Assembly: GCF_002163875.1 (NCBI RefSeq)
Contig: NZ_CP019333.1
Coordinates: 2,344,364 to 2,408,363, forward strand
From: Gilvibacter sp. SZ-19
Lineage (GTDB): Bacteria; Bacteroidota; Bacteroidia; Flavobacteriales; Flavobacteriaceae
Reading direction: 5' to 3'
DNA: 64,000 nt
The notes beneath the pieces were generated by a model, which made no database searches, had not been told where the DNA came from, and saw only the letters and a list, made by a program, of their open reading frames with translations. Below, piece by piece: positions 9,017 to 17,603 of this stretch. A program made the position numbers and the translations under genes. Numbering within the stretch: position 1 is the first letter of the stretch; each line of letters starts with the position of its first letter.

Positions 9017-9048
9017 AAAAAAGCCGTTCTCAACAGAACGGCTTTTTT
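9017..9048. terminator. Bidirectional terminator after yajC
   Basis: A 14-bp perfect stem (9017-9030 and 9035-9048, loop CAAC) with A- and T-runs at the ends. It serves yajC and the convergent outer-membrane protein gene. Confidence 0.92.
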
Positions 9049-9068
9049 ATTTTATGGTCCTTGTGTTT

Positions 9069-9641
9069 TTAAAATCGGTAGCCCACTAAAATTCCTCCTC
9101 TTAAGAATCCTTCTGGGCCGTCTTGGTCGTCAATAAGGTAGCGGCCGCCACCCAGACTGAGCTCAAAGACAAAGCCATTGTTGCTTACCCATTTTTGTCC
9201 AATGGCCACACCTATACCAGCATTGAACCAGTTCTCTTGGGTTATGATCTCTGTAGTATTTCCATCTATAGTGACCAAATAATCGAAGTTCTCTTCTGTC
9301 CCTCCGGCAAATTTTAAAAGTCCTTCTACAAAGAAACCGCGGGCACCGTATTCTTTTTTATTGAAGAAATACTGGCGGTAAAAAGGGGTCAAGGCCCAGG
9401 CCTGATATTCGTCAAAGTCGTCGTTTAAACTAAAACTCACAGAAGTTCCCACACCTGAATAGCGACTTAGCACATATTCATAACTGAATTCGATATTGGG
9501 TACGGCAAGTGCTTCTAATGCGTCTAACCGAAGCTCGTGCTTGCGTTCTTCAATAGGTTTAGGGGTTGTGGATTCATTGTCTTGTGCCCATAGGGCAGCA
9601 GTGAACAGGCCCAGTAGGGCTGTTAGCAATTTCTTTTTCAT
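9069..9641 (-). CDS. Predicted outer-membrane beta-barrel protein
   Basis: A 190-residue protein with a clear signal peptide (cleavage after LWAQ). The mature part alternates aromatic and small residues in strand-like blocks, with glycine-rich strands such as FNAGIGVAIGQKW and ELSLGGGRYL, and it ends in LVGYRF with a terminal Phe, as expected for an outer-membrane barrel of about eight strands. It resembles DUF3575-type proteins, but I cannot name a family with certainty. It follows pepT by 13 bases on the same strand and may be co-transcribed. Function unknown. Confidence 0.75.
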   Translation of the reverse strand: MKKKLLTALLGLFTAALWAQDNESTTPKPIEERKHELRLDALEALAVPNIEFSYEYVLSRYSGVGTSVSFSLNDDFDEYQAWALTPFYRQYFFNKKEYGARGFFVEGLLKFAGGTEENFDYLVTIDGNTTEIITQENWFNAGIGVAIGQKWVSNNGFVFELSLGGGRYLIDDQDGPEGFLRGGILVGYRF

Positions 9642-9654
9642 TATAGCAAATTAA

Positions 9655-10890
9655 TTAATTAGTGGCCAGCCTGCGAGCTATATTCACAATGACCTCTATG
9701 GCTTTTTCCATACTCTCTACCGGTACGTATTCGTAACGGCCGTGAAAGTTGTGACCACCCGCAAAGATGTTCGGACAGGGCAAGCCCATAAAACTCAATT
9801 GAGAACCATCGGTACCGCCTCTGATAGGCTTAATGATAGGCGTGATGCCTGCCTCTTGCATAGCCTGCTCGGCCAGTGTTACAATATGCATTACGGGTTC
9901 TATCTTTTCCCGCATATTGTAGTACTGATCTTTAAGCGTCACAGTTACCGTACCGGCTCCGTGCTTTTCATTCAATAGACGAGCAATATCTTGAAAGGTT
10001 GCTTTGCGCGCTTCGAATTTTTCACGGTCGTGATCTCTTATTATGTACTGCAATTTGGTTTCATCTACGCTACCTTGCTGATCGTAAAGGTGATAGAAGC
10101 CCTCACGGCCTTCGGTAGTCTCTGGAGTTTCATTGGCAGGTAGCGCATTGATAAACTCCGTAGCGATATACATACTGTTGATCATTTTGCCTTTGGCATA
10201 ACCCGGGTGTACAATTTTACCCTTTATAGTAACCACCGCACCAGCGGCATTGAAATTTTCATATTCCAATTCTCCGATCTGGCTGCCGTCCATGGTATAA
10301 GCCCAATCGGCCCCAAATTTCTCTACATCGAAATGATGCGCTCCACGCCCGATCTCCTCATCCGGAGTAAAGCATACGCGAATGCGACCGTGTGGAATTT
10401 CCGGATTGTTTATCAGGTATTCCATGGCAGAGACAATTTCGGTGATCCCTGCTTTGTCATCGGCACCCAAAAGGGTAGTACCGTCTGTAGTGATAAGGGT
10501 TTGGCCTTTGTAGAGCAGTAGGTCCTCAAAATAACTAGGTGAAAGCACGATCTGTTTCTCCTCATTCAAGACAATGTCACCACCATTATAGTTTTCGTGT
10601 ATCTGTGGTTTCACATTGGCACCGGTAAAGTCCGGAGAAGTATCGAAATGACTTACAAAGCCAATGGTAGGTACTTTATGCTGTATATTAGATTCCAAGG
10701 TAGCCATTACGTAGGCCTTGTCGTCTATGGTCACCTCTGTCATTCCAATGGCCTTTAGCTCTTCATAGAGTTTGTTGGCCAAGTCCCATTGCTTCTCAGT
10801 ACTGGGTGTCGTTGGGCTGCTGGCGTCAGATTCGGTATCTGTGGTCACATAGCCTACAAACCGATCAATGAGGTGTTTTCTGTCTATCAT
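9655..10890 (-). CDS. pepT: Peptidase T (tripeptide aminopeptidase)
   Basis: A 411-residue M20-family dizinc aminopeptidase releasing N-terminal residues from tripeptides in the cytoplasm. Visible signatures are HFDTSPDF (first zinc ligand and catalytic Asp), LLGADDKAG (bridging Asp), [10 protein letters not shown] (catalytic Glu and ligand), the [17 protein letters not shown] segment specific to PepT, and the last ligand in [13 protein letters not shown]. Length matches PepT (about 410). I choose the ATG at 10890. The alternative at 10908 sits two bases from the -7 element of a strong promoter and would not be in the transcript. It is divergent from pyrD. Confidence 0.93.
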   Translation of the reverse strand: MIDRKHLIDRFVGYVTTDTESDASSPTTPSTEKQWDLANKLYEELKAIGMTEVTIDDKAYVMATLESNIQHKVPTIGFVSHFDTSPDFTGANVKPQIHENYNGGDIVLNEEKQIVLSPSYFEDLLLYKGQTLITTDGTTLLGADDKAGITEIVSAMEYLINNPEIPHGRIRVCFTPDEEIGRGAHHFDVEKFGADWAYTMDGSQIGELEYENFNAAGAVVTIKGKIVHPGYAKGKMINSMYIATEFINALPANETPETTEGREGFYHLYDQQGSVDETKLQYIIRDHDREKFEARKATFQDIARLLNEKHGAGTVTVTLKDQYYNMREKIEPVMHIVTLAEQAMQEAGITPIIKPIRGGTDGSQLSFMGLPCPNIFAGGHNFHGRYEYVPVESMEKAIEVIVNIARRLATN

Positions 10891-10909
10891 GGAATAATTT
10901 TTTGTCACC

Positions 10910-10940
10910 CAAAAATAGCGATATGCCCGCAGCTGACCAA
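10910..10940 (-). promoter_or_regulatory. Promoter for pepT
   Basis: Read on the minus strand: TTG (10938-10940), 20-bp spacer, TATTTTTG (10910-10917). This is an exact match to the Bacteroidetes promoter pattern and fixes the pepT start as the downstream ATG. Confidence 0.75.
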
Positions 10941-10987
10941 GTGTAAAATACTTGCTCCCGATGCTGTATTAGAAGCCGCAGAAAATG

Positions 10988-10995
10988 TATTTTTG
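10988..10995 (+). promoter_or_regulatory. -7 promoter element for pyrD
   Basis: TATTTTTG, 16 bases upstream of the GTG start at 11012. It overlaps the ATG at 10985, which therefore is unlikely to be the start. No good -33 TTG is present. Confidence 0.55.
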
Positions 10996-11011
10996 TGCAA
11001 ACATTCCAGCC

Positions 11012-12040
11012 GTGTATAAATTCCTGTTAAAACCGATTCTTTTTTGTTTTGATCCAGAAGCTGTGCATCATTTTACTTTCGGATTGATCCGTTTTATGCA
11101 TAAGCTCGGATTGGGTGGGCTTTTTAGAGCTATCTATGTAACCAATGACCCAAAGCTGAAACGAGAGGTCTTTGGCTTGACCTTTGACAACCCGGTAGGT
11201 TTGGCAGCAGGCTTTGACAAAGACGCCAAGTTATACAATGAGCTGGCCAACTTCGGCTTCGGCTTTGTCGAAATAGGAACCCTGACTCCAAAACCTCAGG
11301 ACGGGAACCCTAAAAAACGACTCTTTCGATTAAAAAAGGACAAAGCGATCATTAATCGGATGGGCTTTAACAACCAAGGAGTAGCTGCTGCATTGGGCCG
11401 ATTAAAGAACAGAAAGACCCAAATCATCATAGGAGGAAACATAGGGAAGAACAAAGTAACTCCCAATGAAGAGGCGACTTCAGATTATATCAAATGTTTC
11501 GAAGCCCTATTTGATCATGTAGATTATTTTGTGGTGAATGTTAGCTCTCCGAATACGCCAAACTTGCGCGCTTTACAAGAAAAGGAGCCACTCACAGAGC
11601 TGTTAAAGACCTTACAAGAAAAGAATCAGGCCAAGAACAATCCGAAGCCAATCTTGCTCAAAATAGCACCAGACCTCAATGAGGATCAGCTCTTAGATAT
11701 TATCGACATAGTTCGAGATTCTAAGACAGACGGCATTATCGCTACCAATACCACCATTGCACGCGAGCCTTTGACCACCTCCGCAGAAAAAGTTACTGCC
11801 ATTGGCAACGGAGGCCTTAGCGGTAAACCACTAACTGATCGCAGTACTGAAGTGATTCGTTTCTTACATCAAAAAAGCGAGGGGAGTATTCCTATTATCG
11901 GCGTGGGCGGGATACACTCCGCAGCAGACGCTATGGAAAAGCTAGAAGCCGGCGCAAGCTTGGTGCAGCTCTATACCGGCTTTATTTATGAAGGACCAGC
12001 CCTGGTCAAGGCGATCCAAAAAGAGATTCTTAGCGCTTAA
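11012..12040 (+). CDS. pyrD: Dihydroorotate dehydrogenase (quinone), class 2
   Basis: A 342-residue membrane-associated flavoenzyme oxidising dihydroorotate to orotate in pyrimidine synthesis, with quinone as acceptor. The N-terminal helices ([22 protein letters not shown]) are the class 2 membrane/quinone-binding extension. Then come the FMN barrel motifs [22 protein letters not shown] and [19 protein letters not shown] contains the catalytic Ser of class 2 enzymes. [29 protein letters not shown] and IGVGGI follow in order. The best start is GTG at 11012, giving the usual MYKFLL opening; the promoter element overlaps the upstream ATG. Its 3' end overlaps the convergent spondin-type gene by 11 bases. 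Confidence 0.93.
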   Translation: MYKFLLKPILFCFDPEAVHHFTFGLIRFMHKLGLGGLFRAIYVTNDPKLKREVFGLTFDNPVGLAAGFDKDAKLYNELANFGFGFVEIGTLTPKPQDGNPKKRLFRLKKDKAIINRMGFNNQGVAAALGRLKNRKTQIIIGGNIGKNKVTPNEEATSDYIKCFEALFDHVDYFVVNVSSPNTPNLRALQEKEPLTELLKTLQEKNQAKNNPKPILLKIAPDLNEDQLLDIIDIVRDSKTDGIIATNTTIAREPLTTSAEKVTAIGNGGLSGKPLTDRSTEVIRFLHQKSEGSIPIIGVGGIHSAADAMEKLEAGASLVQLYTGFIYEGPALVKAIQKEILSA

Positions 12041-12941
12041 CGAGTTTGCGTACCACCGTTTGCCCTTGCGTACTTTGTAAATGCACCAAGTAGACTCCGC
12101 TTTTAAGCTCGCTGATATCTAGCTCTAGATCTTGCTGCCCAACAATACGTCTTGCTATGACCTGTTGTCCTAAAGCGGAGTAGATAGCCACGCGGTCAAA
12201 CTCAGCTTGGGGAAACTGTAGCATAAGTAAGTCTGTCGCTGGATTAGGACTCAGACTAACATTTTCTAGCGCGAGCTCATCCACAGACAAGATACCTTCT
12301 AGGCTAATGGTCAAAGTTCCCATGGGAGCTGTGGAGAATGGCATAACACCTTGTAAACTACTTATGGGGTCTTGGGGGTCTGTGTCCATGTTTGGAGAGC
12401 TGTAATCTGGGCCACTGTCGGTTCCGGCGTCATAAGGGTAGAGGTCGATCACGATCTCCTCGATCCAATTACCTTCCGAATTTAATAACGAAATACTGTT
12501 AATGCCAACAATCCAATCTGGAGAAGGGGCTATCATAGACACCAAGGTCAAAAGTGGATAGTCTGAGGTGGTTTCAATGAGGTCGATACTAACCGCTCCC
12601 GCAGCCGTGGCTAGGGCAGGGCCTTCAATTTGTTGATTGGCATCGCCGGTGCTGATTGCGCTGGCTACTTCGTTGAAGAATTGTACGTTATTGCCTTGTT
12701 CTGCCACATCTTCTAACCCGACTGTCGCTAATCCGCCGAGCTCAAAAAAAGTAATATTATCATTATGTGTCGCACCAACCAAACGCGACCAATGTGCTGT
12801 CGCTGGCAAACTACCACTGGAATGCGGATGTGTAGCTTGAGACCAAGTGCTTTCAAAACTGACGCTGTATTGGGCCGTGGATTGAGACCATCCCAAATGG
12901 GAGATCAGGGTAAGTATTAAAAGTAGGGTAGTCTTTTTCAT
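12030..12941 (-). CDS. Secreted spondin_N-type protein with T9SS type A sorting domain
   Basis: A 303-residue exported protein. Residues 1-19 are a signal peptide (cleavage after LGWSQ). Residues ~24-205 look like a spondin N-terminal domain: [26 protein letters not shown] and the [14 protein letters not shown] segment are characteristic. The last ~80 residues ([19 protein letters not shown] to VVRKLVKR) are a type IX secretion C-terminal sorting domain. The protein is therefore predicted to be moved across the outer membrane and released or anchored on the surface. Animal spondin_N domains act in matrix binding; the bacterial role is unknown. It overlaps the pyrD 3' end in convergent orientation. 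Confidence 0.85.
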   Translation of the reverse strand: MKKTTLLLILTLISHLGWSQSTAQYSVSFESTWSQATHPHSSGSLPATAHWSRLVGATHNDNITFFELGGLATVGLEDVAEQGNNVQFFNEVASAISTGDANQQIEGPALATAAGAVSIDLIETTSDYPLLTLVSMIAPSPDWIVGINSISLLNSEGNWIEEIVIDLYPYDAGTDSGPDYSSPNMDTDPQDPISSLQGVMPFSTAPMGTLTISLEGILSVDELALENVSLSPNPATDLLMLQFPQAEFDRVAIYSALGQQVIARRIVGQQDLELDISELKSGVYLVHLQSTQGQTVVRKLVKR

Positions 12942-13011
12942 AGCAGCTATTTTAGGTCCGTAGTCGGAATAAAACGCTATACATTACACAAATTGAAGTA
13001 TTTTTAAGCTA

Positions 13012-13629
13012 ATGCTAGAGAACCTCTACTTATTTGCTATTGCAACTGCTGGATTGGCCTTTTCTCCAGGTCCTGACAATATCTATGTCTTATCGCAGGC
13101 CATGGCTCACGGCAGCCGTTACGGAATTGCAACTACGGCCGGCTTGATCTCGGGCTGCATAGTGCATACCACCTTGTTGGCCTTTGGCGTCTCAGCAATT
13201 ATTACTGCTTCTCCCGGGCTTTTTTGGGGGATCAAGATCTTTGGTGCCGCCTATTTGTTGTTTCTGGCCTATAAGGTCTACGGATCTAAAGGAGACATTA
13301 TAGCAGATTCCGGAGTACCCAAAAAGAGTTTAACGCAGTTGTACTGGCAAGGCGTTGTCATGAACTTGCTAAACCCCAAGGTGATCTTATTCTTTTTGGC
13401 GTTTTTCCCTAGTTTTTTGTGGAACCCAGATGCTGGTCTGGTAAAGCAATTCTATATTTTGGGAGGCAGCTTTATGCTTATCTCTTTTCTCATCTTTAGC
13501 AGTATAGCGCTTTTTGCTGGTCAACTCAACAAATACGCCATGAGTCACCCCAAGAGCGGACTCTTTTTCAAGTGGTTGCAGATCGTAGTTTTTGTAGGAA
13601 TAGCAATCTATATTTTACTGCCCGAATAA
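13012..13629 (+). CDS. LysE/RhtB-family amino-acid exporter
   Basis: A 205-residue inner-membrane protein with about six hydrophobic segments. It has the LysE family signatures FSPGPDNIYVLSQAMAHG near the N-terminus, the GAAYLLFLAYKV segment, and MNLLNPKVILFFLAFFP in the second half. LysE/RhtB proteins export amino acids such as lysine, threonine or homoserine lactone; the substrate here cannot be read. A gap of 25 bases to the HMG-CoA lyase gene suggests possible co-transcription, though a promoter-like element lies in between. Confidence 0.9.
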   Translation: MLENLYLFAIATAGLAFSPGPDNIYVLSQAMAHGSRYGIATTAGLISGCIVHTTLLAFGVSAIITASPGLFWGIKIFGAAYLLFLAYKVYGSKGDIIADSGVPKKSLTQLYWQGVVMNLLNPKVILFFLAFFPSFLWNPDAGLVKQFYILGGSFMLISFLIFSSIALFAGQLNKYAMSHPKSGLFFKWLQIVVFVGIAIYILLPE

Positions 13630-13642
13630 GCCTTGGGAATCG

Positions 13643-13650
13643 TATATTTG
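13643..13650 (+). promoter_or_regulatory. -7-like element just before HMG-CoA lyase gene
   Basis: TATATTTG ends only 4 bases before the ATG at 13655. If active it would give a leaderless or nearly leaderless mRNA. No TTG -33 lies at 19-21 bp (CTG is at 22 bp). Confidence 0.35.
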
Positions 13651-13654
13651 AGTG

Positions 13655-14518
13655 ATGCAAAAAGTTAAGCTCATCGAATGTCCAAGAGATGCCATGCAAG
13701 GCATCAAGGATTGGATTCCAACTCCTCAGAAAGTGCAGTATATCCAGGCTTTATTGCGCTGCGGATTCGATACCATAGATGTGGGTAGTTTTGTCTCACC
13801 CAAGGCAATTCCGCAAATGAAAGATACTGCCGAGGTATTAAACAACTTGGATTTGAGCACTACGGAGTCCAAACTCTTAGCAATAGTGGCCAATGTTCGC
13901 GGAGCTCAAGATGCGCTAAAGTTTACGCAGATCGATTACCTCGGGTTCCCGTTTTCCATTTCGGAGAACTTTCAGATGCGAAATACGCACAAGACCATTG
14001 CGCAGTCTGTAGAAACCTTGCGGGAGATTCTAAACATAGCCGATGCGCATAACAAAGAGGTAGTGGCCTATCTCTCTATGGGATTTGGCAATCCGTACGG
14101 AGACCCTTGGAATGTTGATATTGTGGGCGAGTGGACCGAACGTTTAGCAGCCATGGGTGTTAAGATCTTATCGCTCTCCGATACAATCGGTTCCAGTACT
14201 CCGGAGGTGATAGATTACCTATTCTCGAATCTTATTCCGCGCTATCCTGCCATTGAGTTTGGGGCGCATTTACACACCACTCCTAGCAGTTGGCACGAAA
14301 AAGTGGATGCTGCCTATCAGGCAGGTTGCCACAGGTTCGATGGCGCCATTCAAGGCTTTGGCGGTTGTCCAATGGCCAAAGATGAGCTTACCGGAAATAT
14401 GCCAACAGAGCGCTTGGTCTCTTACTTTACAACGGTGAAAGCCGACACTAATATTGCTACTATGAGTTTTGAAAGCGCTTTTAACGAGGCTTCCAAGATA
14501 TTTCACAAATACCATTAA
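13655..14518 (+). CDS. Hydroxymethylglutaryl-CoA lyase
   Basis: A 287-residue HMGL-like TIM-barrel enzyme cleaving HMG-CoA to acetoacetate and acetyl-CoA, the last step of leucine breakdown. Visible catalytic elements are the IECPRDAMQG start with the essential Arg-Asp, GSFVSPKAIPQM, SDTIG, HLHTTP with the two metal-binding His, and GFGGCPMAKDELTGNM with the active-site Cys. The ATG at 13655 is preferred over the overlapping GTG at 13652. The next gene starts 1 base after its stop codon, so translational coupling is likely. Together with leucine dehydrogenase at 6 kb it indicates branched-chain amino-acid catabolism. Confidence 0.92.
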   Translation: MQKVKLIECPRDAMQGIKDWIPTPQKVQYIQALLRCGFDTIDVGSFVSPKAIPQMKDTAEVLNNLDLSTTESKLLAIVANVRGAQDALKFTQIDYLGFPFSISENFQMRNTHKTIAQSVETLREILNIADAHNKEVVAYLSMGFGNPYGDPWNVDIVGEWTERLAAMGVKILSLSDTIGSSTPEVIDYLFSNLIPRYPAIEFGAHLHTTPSSWHEKVDAAYQAGCHRFDGAIQGFGGCPMAKDELTGNMPTERLVSYFTTVKADTNIATMSFESAFNEASKIFHKYH

Positions 14519-14519
14519 G

Positions 14520-16043
14520 ATGCGCGCACTTTCTTTTCTTTTACTGCTGATTTTAGCCTACGGATGTAAATCCGCAGCAACGCTAACCGATACTAAAAAA
14601 GACGACGGACAGATAGCATTCGTGATCATTCAGCTCAACGATGTATACGAGATCGCTCCTTTAGGAGGAGGTAAACACGGAGGTATGGCTCGCGTTGCCC
14701 ACTTAAAGGATTCACTCAGCGCGATCAACCCGAATACTTTTATGGTCATGGCCGGTGATTTTCTGAATCCTTCGCTCATAGGAACGCTTAAACTAGATGG
14801 GCAGCGCATTTACGGCAAGCAAATGGTAGAGACCATGAACACTATGGGTATGGATCTGGCCACTTTTGGAAACCACGAGTTCGATATAGGACGTGAAGCT
14901 TTACAAAAACGCATAAATGAATCCCAGTTTGCCTGGACCTCTGCCAATGTTTTAGAGGTTAATAATGACCGTAAAACCTATTTCAACATCAACCGGAATA
15001 TTGGAAACGTCGCTATAAAACCTTATTACATCTGGTCTATGACCGATGCAGACGGAACCAAACTCGATGTGGGTTTTGTAAGTGCCTGTATAGATTCCAA
15101 TCCGAGAGATTTTGTAGCCTACCAGCCGGTAATTCCTTCTTTAAAAGCTGCGTTAGAGGCGGTGATCCCTAAGACAGATATTCAATTAGGGCTTACCCAC
15201 TTGGCTTTAGAACAAGACAAAGAAGTTGCTAACCAGTTTGATGCACTTAGACTGATTATGGGTGGACATGAGCACAATAATATGTCGGTTCCGACCAATA
15301 ATGCTACTGTGGTTAAGGCAGACGCCAATGCCAAAACGGTTTATGTGCATCGCTTTAGCTACAATAAAAAGACTAAGGCGCTCATCATAGATTCAGAATT
15401 AGTGCCAATAGATGATAAACTTGCTGCGCAGCCCGCAACCGAGGCCGTAGTAACGAAATGGGAGGCTATTTTAGATGCTAAGCTCAAAGAAGTAGTTGCA
15501 GACCCTAACGAGATCATTTATACAGCAACAACACCTTTAGACGGAACAGATAGTGCCAGTAGAGGTGTGCAAACTAATTTGGGAGGTATCATAACCGAAG
15601 CAATGGCCAAAGCTTTTGACCAACCTGCTCAGGCAGCCCTGGTTAATGGAGGCTCTATCCGTCTGGACGATATGTTAGCTGGAGCTATTAGTAGTCTAGA
15701 TATATTCCGCGTGCTGCCATTCGGAGGACATGTGGTTAAGGTAGATATGAGCGGAGCACTGTTAATAAAGACGCTTGACTACGGATTGAGCAAGCGCGGT
15801 AAGGGAGCCTATCTGCAGCGCTTCAACATAGACCGAAATGCACAAGGGGAGTGGATGATAGGGCCTACAGAGATTGACCCAGAAGGCGTCTATAGCATTG
15901 CGCTGAGTGATTTCTTGCTCAAAGGATTCGATATCCCTTTTCTAACTGCAGACCACCCGGAGATCCTTGGAGTATACACTCCAGAACCTACAGAGATGGC
16001 AGGCGATATTCGCCGAGCGGTCATAGACTTTCTTAAGCAATAA
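14520..16043 (+). CDS. 5'-nucleotidase/UshA-like metallophosphatase lipoprotein
   Basis: A 507-residue lipoprotein (signal ending LAYGC, Cys at about residue 16) with a calcineurin-like metallophosphatase domain. Motifs are QLNDVYEI (Asp in place of the usual metal-binding D-H pair), AGDFLNPS, GNHEFDIG, LTHLALEQD and MGGHEHN. A 5'-nucleotidase C-terminal domain follows from about residue 330 (TNLGGIITEAM, ALVNGGSIRLDD, LPFGGHVVKVDMSG). It is predicted to hydrolyse nucleotides or related phosphoesters in the periplasm. The first metal motif reads LNDVYE rather than the standard TNDxHG, as in some family members, so substrate range is uncertain. It begins 1 base after the HMG-CoA lyase stop. 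Confidence 0.85.
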   Translation: MRALSFLLLLILAYGCKSAATLTDTKKDDGQIAFVIIQLNDVYEIAPLGGGKHGGMARVAHLKDSLSAINPNTFMVMAGDFLNPSLIGTLKLDGQRIYGKQMVETMNTMGMDLATFGNHEFDIGREALQKRINESQFAWTSANVLEVNNDRKTYFNINRNIGNVAIKPYYIWSMTDADGTKLDVGFVSACIDSNPRDFVAYQPVIPSLKAALEAVIPKTDIQLGLTHLALEQDKEVANQFDALRLIMGGHEHNNMSVPTNNATVVKADANAKTVYVHRFSYNKKTKALIIDSELVPIDDKLAAQPATEAVVTKWEAILDAKLKEVVADPNEIIYTATTPLDGTDSASRGVQTNLGGIITEAMAKAFDQPAQAALVNGGSIRLDDMLAGAISSLDIFRVLPFGGHVVKVDMSGALLIKTLDYGLSKRGKGAYLQRFNIDRNAQGEWMIGPTEIDPEGVYSIALSDFLLKGFDIPFLTADHPEILGVYTPEPTEMAGDIRRAVIDFLKQ

Positions 16044-16090
16044 ACGTAAAACAGGCTGATACTCAGCGTCTACGATTCTTAACTTCAATT

Positions 16091-16113
16091 TTATTTAAAA
16101 TTAATCTAAATAA
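16091..16113 (+). promoter_or_regulatory. Operator palindrome 1 (upstream of iron-type operon promoter)
   Basis: A 23-bp pseudo-palindrome of the form TTATTTAAA-N5-TCTAAATAA with 9 of 11 base pairs symmetric. It ends 2 bases before the -33 TTG of the operon promoter. The second copy downstream shares both 9-base halves exactly. A metal-dependent repressor site (Fur- or DtxR-like) is inferred from the downstream genes; the actual regulator is not shown by the sequence. Confidence 0.75.
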
Positions 16114-16115
16114 AC

Positions 16116-16146
16116 TTGTTTGGATAAGTGCTGAGTCTTAATTTTG
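16116..16146 (+). promoter_or_regulatory. Promoter of the DUF4856-imelysin-HTTM-TonB operon
   Basis: TTG at 16116-16118, 20-bp spacer, TAATTTTG at 16139-16146. It lies exactly between the two palindromes, leaving a leader of about 140 bases before the first gene. Confidence 0.75.
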
Positions 16147-16151
16147 CATCG

Positions 16152-16174
16152 TTATTTAAAGTCGTTCTAAATAA
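16152..16174 (+). promoter_or_regulatory. Operator palindrome 2 (over the expected transcription start)
   Basis: The second 23-bp copy, TTATTTAAA-N5-TCTAAATAA, 8 of 11 pairs symmetric, starting 5 bases after the -7 element. Bound protein here would cover the start of transcription. A smaller inverted repeat, ACTTA-GAA-TAAGT, sits further down the leader at 16266-16278. Confidence 0.75.
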
Positions 16175-16294
16175 AAAATAGAACATTTTAGGCTCTAGAT
16201 ACACTATCAGCTGATTAGATTAAAACCTTGTAAAGAACCAAATTTTTAGACATCTACAACTTATTACTTAGAATAAGTCTTAATAAAAACAACT

Positions 16295-17521
16295 ATGAAA
16301 TACATCCCAAATTTAATCTTAGCAGCAACAGTTCTTTTTGCCAGTTGCTCAGACGATGATAATACAGAACCTATCGTAGACAACGGTGGGGTAGATATAG
16401 AGGCACCACTTACCTACAGTTTTGATCGCGACGGTGCTACAACTGTGGCCTTTGACGGTCAGACCACTCGTATTCGTATGGCCGAGGAAGTAGTAGAAGC
16501 CTTATTAGATTTTGACAACGCCACTGCCGAATCACTCTCCGCCATGTACAACCATCAAGAAGGTGAATCGAATTTCCAAGACGCTGCTTTAAACGCTTCT
16601 GGCAAGAACTTGAGCAGTAAAACAGCCGCTTCTCGTGATTACTTTTTTGCCAACACGGCAGAATCCGCAGCTATTCGTGCAGCATTTGAAAGCTATCTGG
16701 AAAAACAGGTCACAGAGGTGTTTCCTGGCGAACTACAGGCGGCAGAACCAGGAGTTGCCGGACAGTTGGCAGATGGGAGTGCTACCCGCTGGGTAGCTCC
16801 AAATGGCTTGGAGTACAATCAGTTGTGGATCAAAGGTCTAATAGGAGCTTTGATGACCGATCAAATGATAAACAACTATTTGAGTCCTGCAGTTTTAGAC
16901 GAAGCCGACAATATTGAAAACAACGATAATGAGGTAGTAGAAGACGGTAAGAACTATACTACCATGGAGCATAAATGGGACGAAGCTTACGGTTACCTAT
17001 TCGGAAATTCCCCGAGTGCTTCTAACCCATTGGCTACCCTTGGAGACGACGATAGTTTCTTGAATAAATATCTCGGTCGTGTAGAGAATGACACCGACTT
17101 TGCCGGTATAGCGCAGGAGCTCTTCGATGCCTTTAAACTAGGTCGTGCTGCAATAGTTGGTAAGAATTATCAATTGCGCGACGAGCAAGCTGCTATTATT
17201 CAGGAGCGTATTTCAGAGATCATAGCCATTAGAGCAGTATATTATCTAGAGCAAGGGCGTCTGGCGCTTGAACAAGAGAATTACGGTACTGCTTTCCACG
17301 ACCTTTCCGAAGGATATGGTTTTATCTATAGTCTGCGCTTTACCAGAAATACGGTTACGGGAGCGCCATATTTTAACCGAACTGAGGTAGATGCCATGCT
17401 AGCTCAACTTATGGAGCAAGGGCCAAACGGCCTGTGGGATGTAACTCCTGCTATCTTGAGTGACCTAGCAGAAACTATTGCCGCTAAGTTCAGTTTTACC
17501 GTTGCACAAGCAGCAGATTAA
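16295..17521 (+). CDS. DUF4856-type lipoprotein (iron-operon first gene)
   Basis: A 408-residue lipoprotein (lipobox ending LFASC, then SDDDN) resembling DUF4856 proteins, which in Bacteroidetes occur beside imelysin-family proteins. Recognisable stretches are the YSFDRDGATTVAFDGQT opening of the mature protein, EYNQLWIKGLIGALMTDQMINNYLS in the middle, and TTMEHKWDEAYGYLFG with conserved His/Asp/Glu. It is largely alpha-helical, like imelysins. It is expected on the periplasmic face of the outer or inner membrane. Function is not established; a role in iron or haem handling is inferred from the neighbours and the paired operators. A hairpin separates it from the imelysin gene and may lower downstream expression. 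Confidence 0.8.
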   Translation: MKYIPNLILAATVLFASCSDDDNTEPIVDNGGVDIEAPLTYSFDRDGATTVAFDGQTTRIRMAEEVVEALLDFDNATAESLSAMYNHQEGESNFQDAALNASGKNLSSKTAASRDYFFANTAESAAIRAAFESYLEKQVTEVFPGELQAAEPGVAGQLADGSATRWVAPNGLEYNQLWIKGLIGALMTDQMINNYLSPAVLDEADNIENNDNEVVEDGKNYTTMEHKWDEAYGYLFGNSPSASNPLATLGDDDSFLNKYLGRVENDTDFAGIAQELFDAFKLGRAAIVGKNYQLRDEQAAIIQERISEIIAIRAVYYLEQGRLALEQENYGTAFHDLSEGYGFIYSLRFTRNTVTGAPYFNRTEVDAMLAQLMEQGPNGLWDVTPAILSDLAETIAAKFSFTVAQAAD

Positions 17522-17538
17522 ACTGTGAATAAATTATC

Positions 17539-17575
17539 AAAACCGGGAGCCACACGAGCTGGCTCCTCGGGTTTT
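17539..17575 (+). terminator. Terminator-like hairpin inside the iron-type operon
   Basis: Arms AAAACCGGGAGCCA (17539-17552) and TGGCTCCTCGGGTTTT (17560-17575) pair with a 2-base bulge, followed by a short T-rich stretch. It could be a partial terminator or mRNA-processing hairpin between DUF4856 and imelysin. TAATTTTG at 17582-17589 could restart transcription, but has no -33. Confidence 0.6.
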
Positions 17576-17603
17576 GCTTTGTAATTTTGCAAAAAATTTG
17601 AAC

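Noticed and set aside
10985..11011. ATG at 10985 as the pyrD start
   Set aside because: It overlaps the TATTTTTG promoter element; the GTG at 11012 gives the normal class 2 N-terminus.
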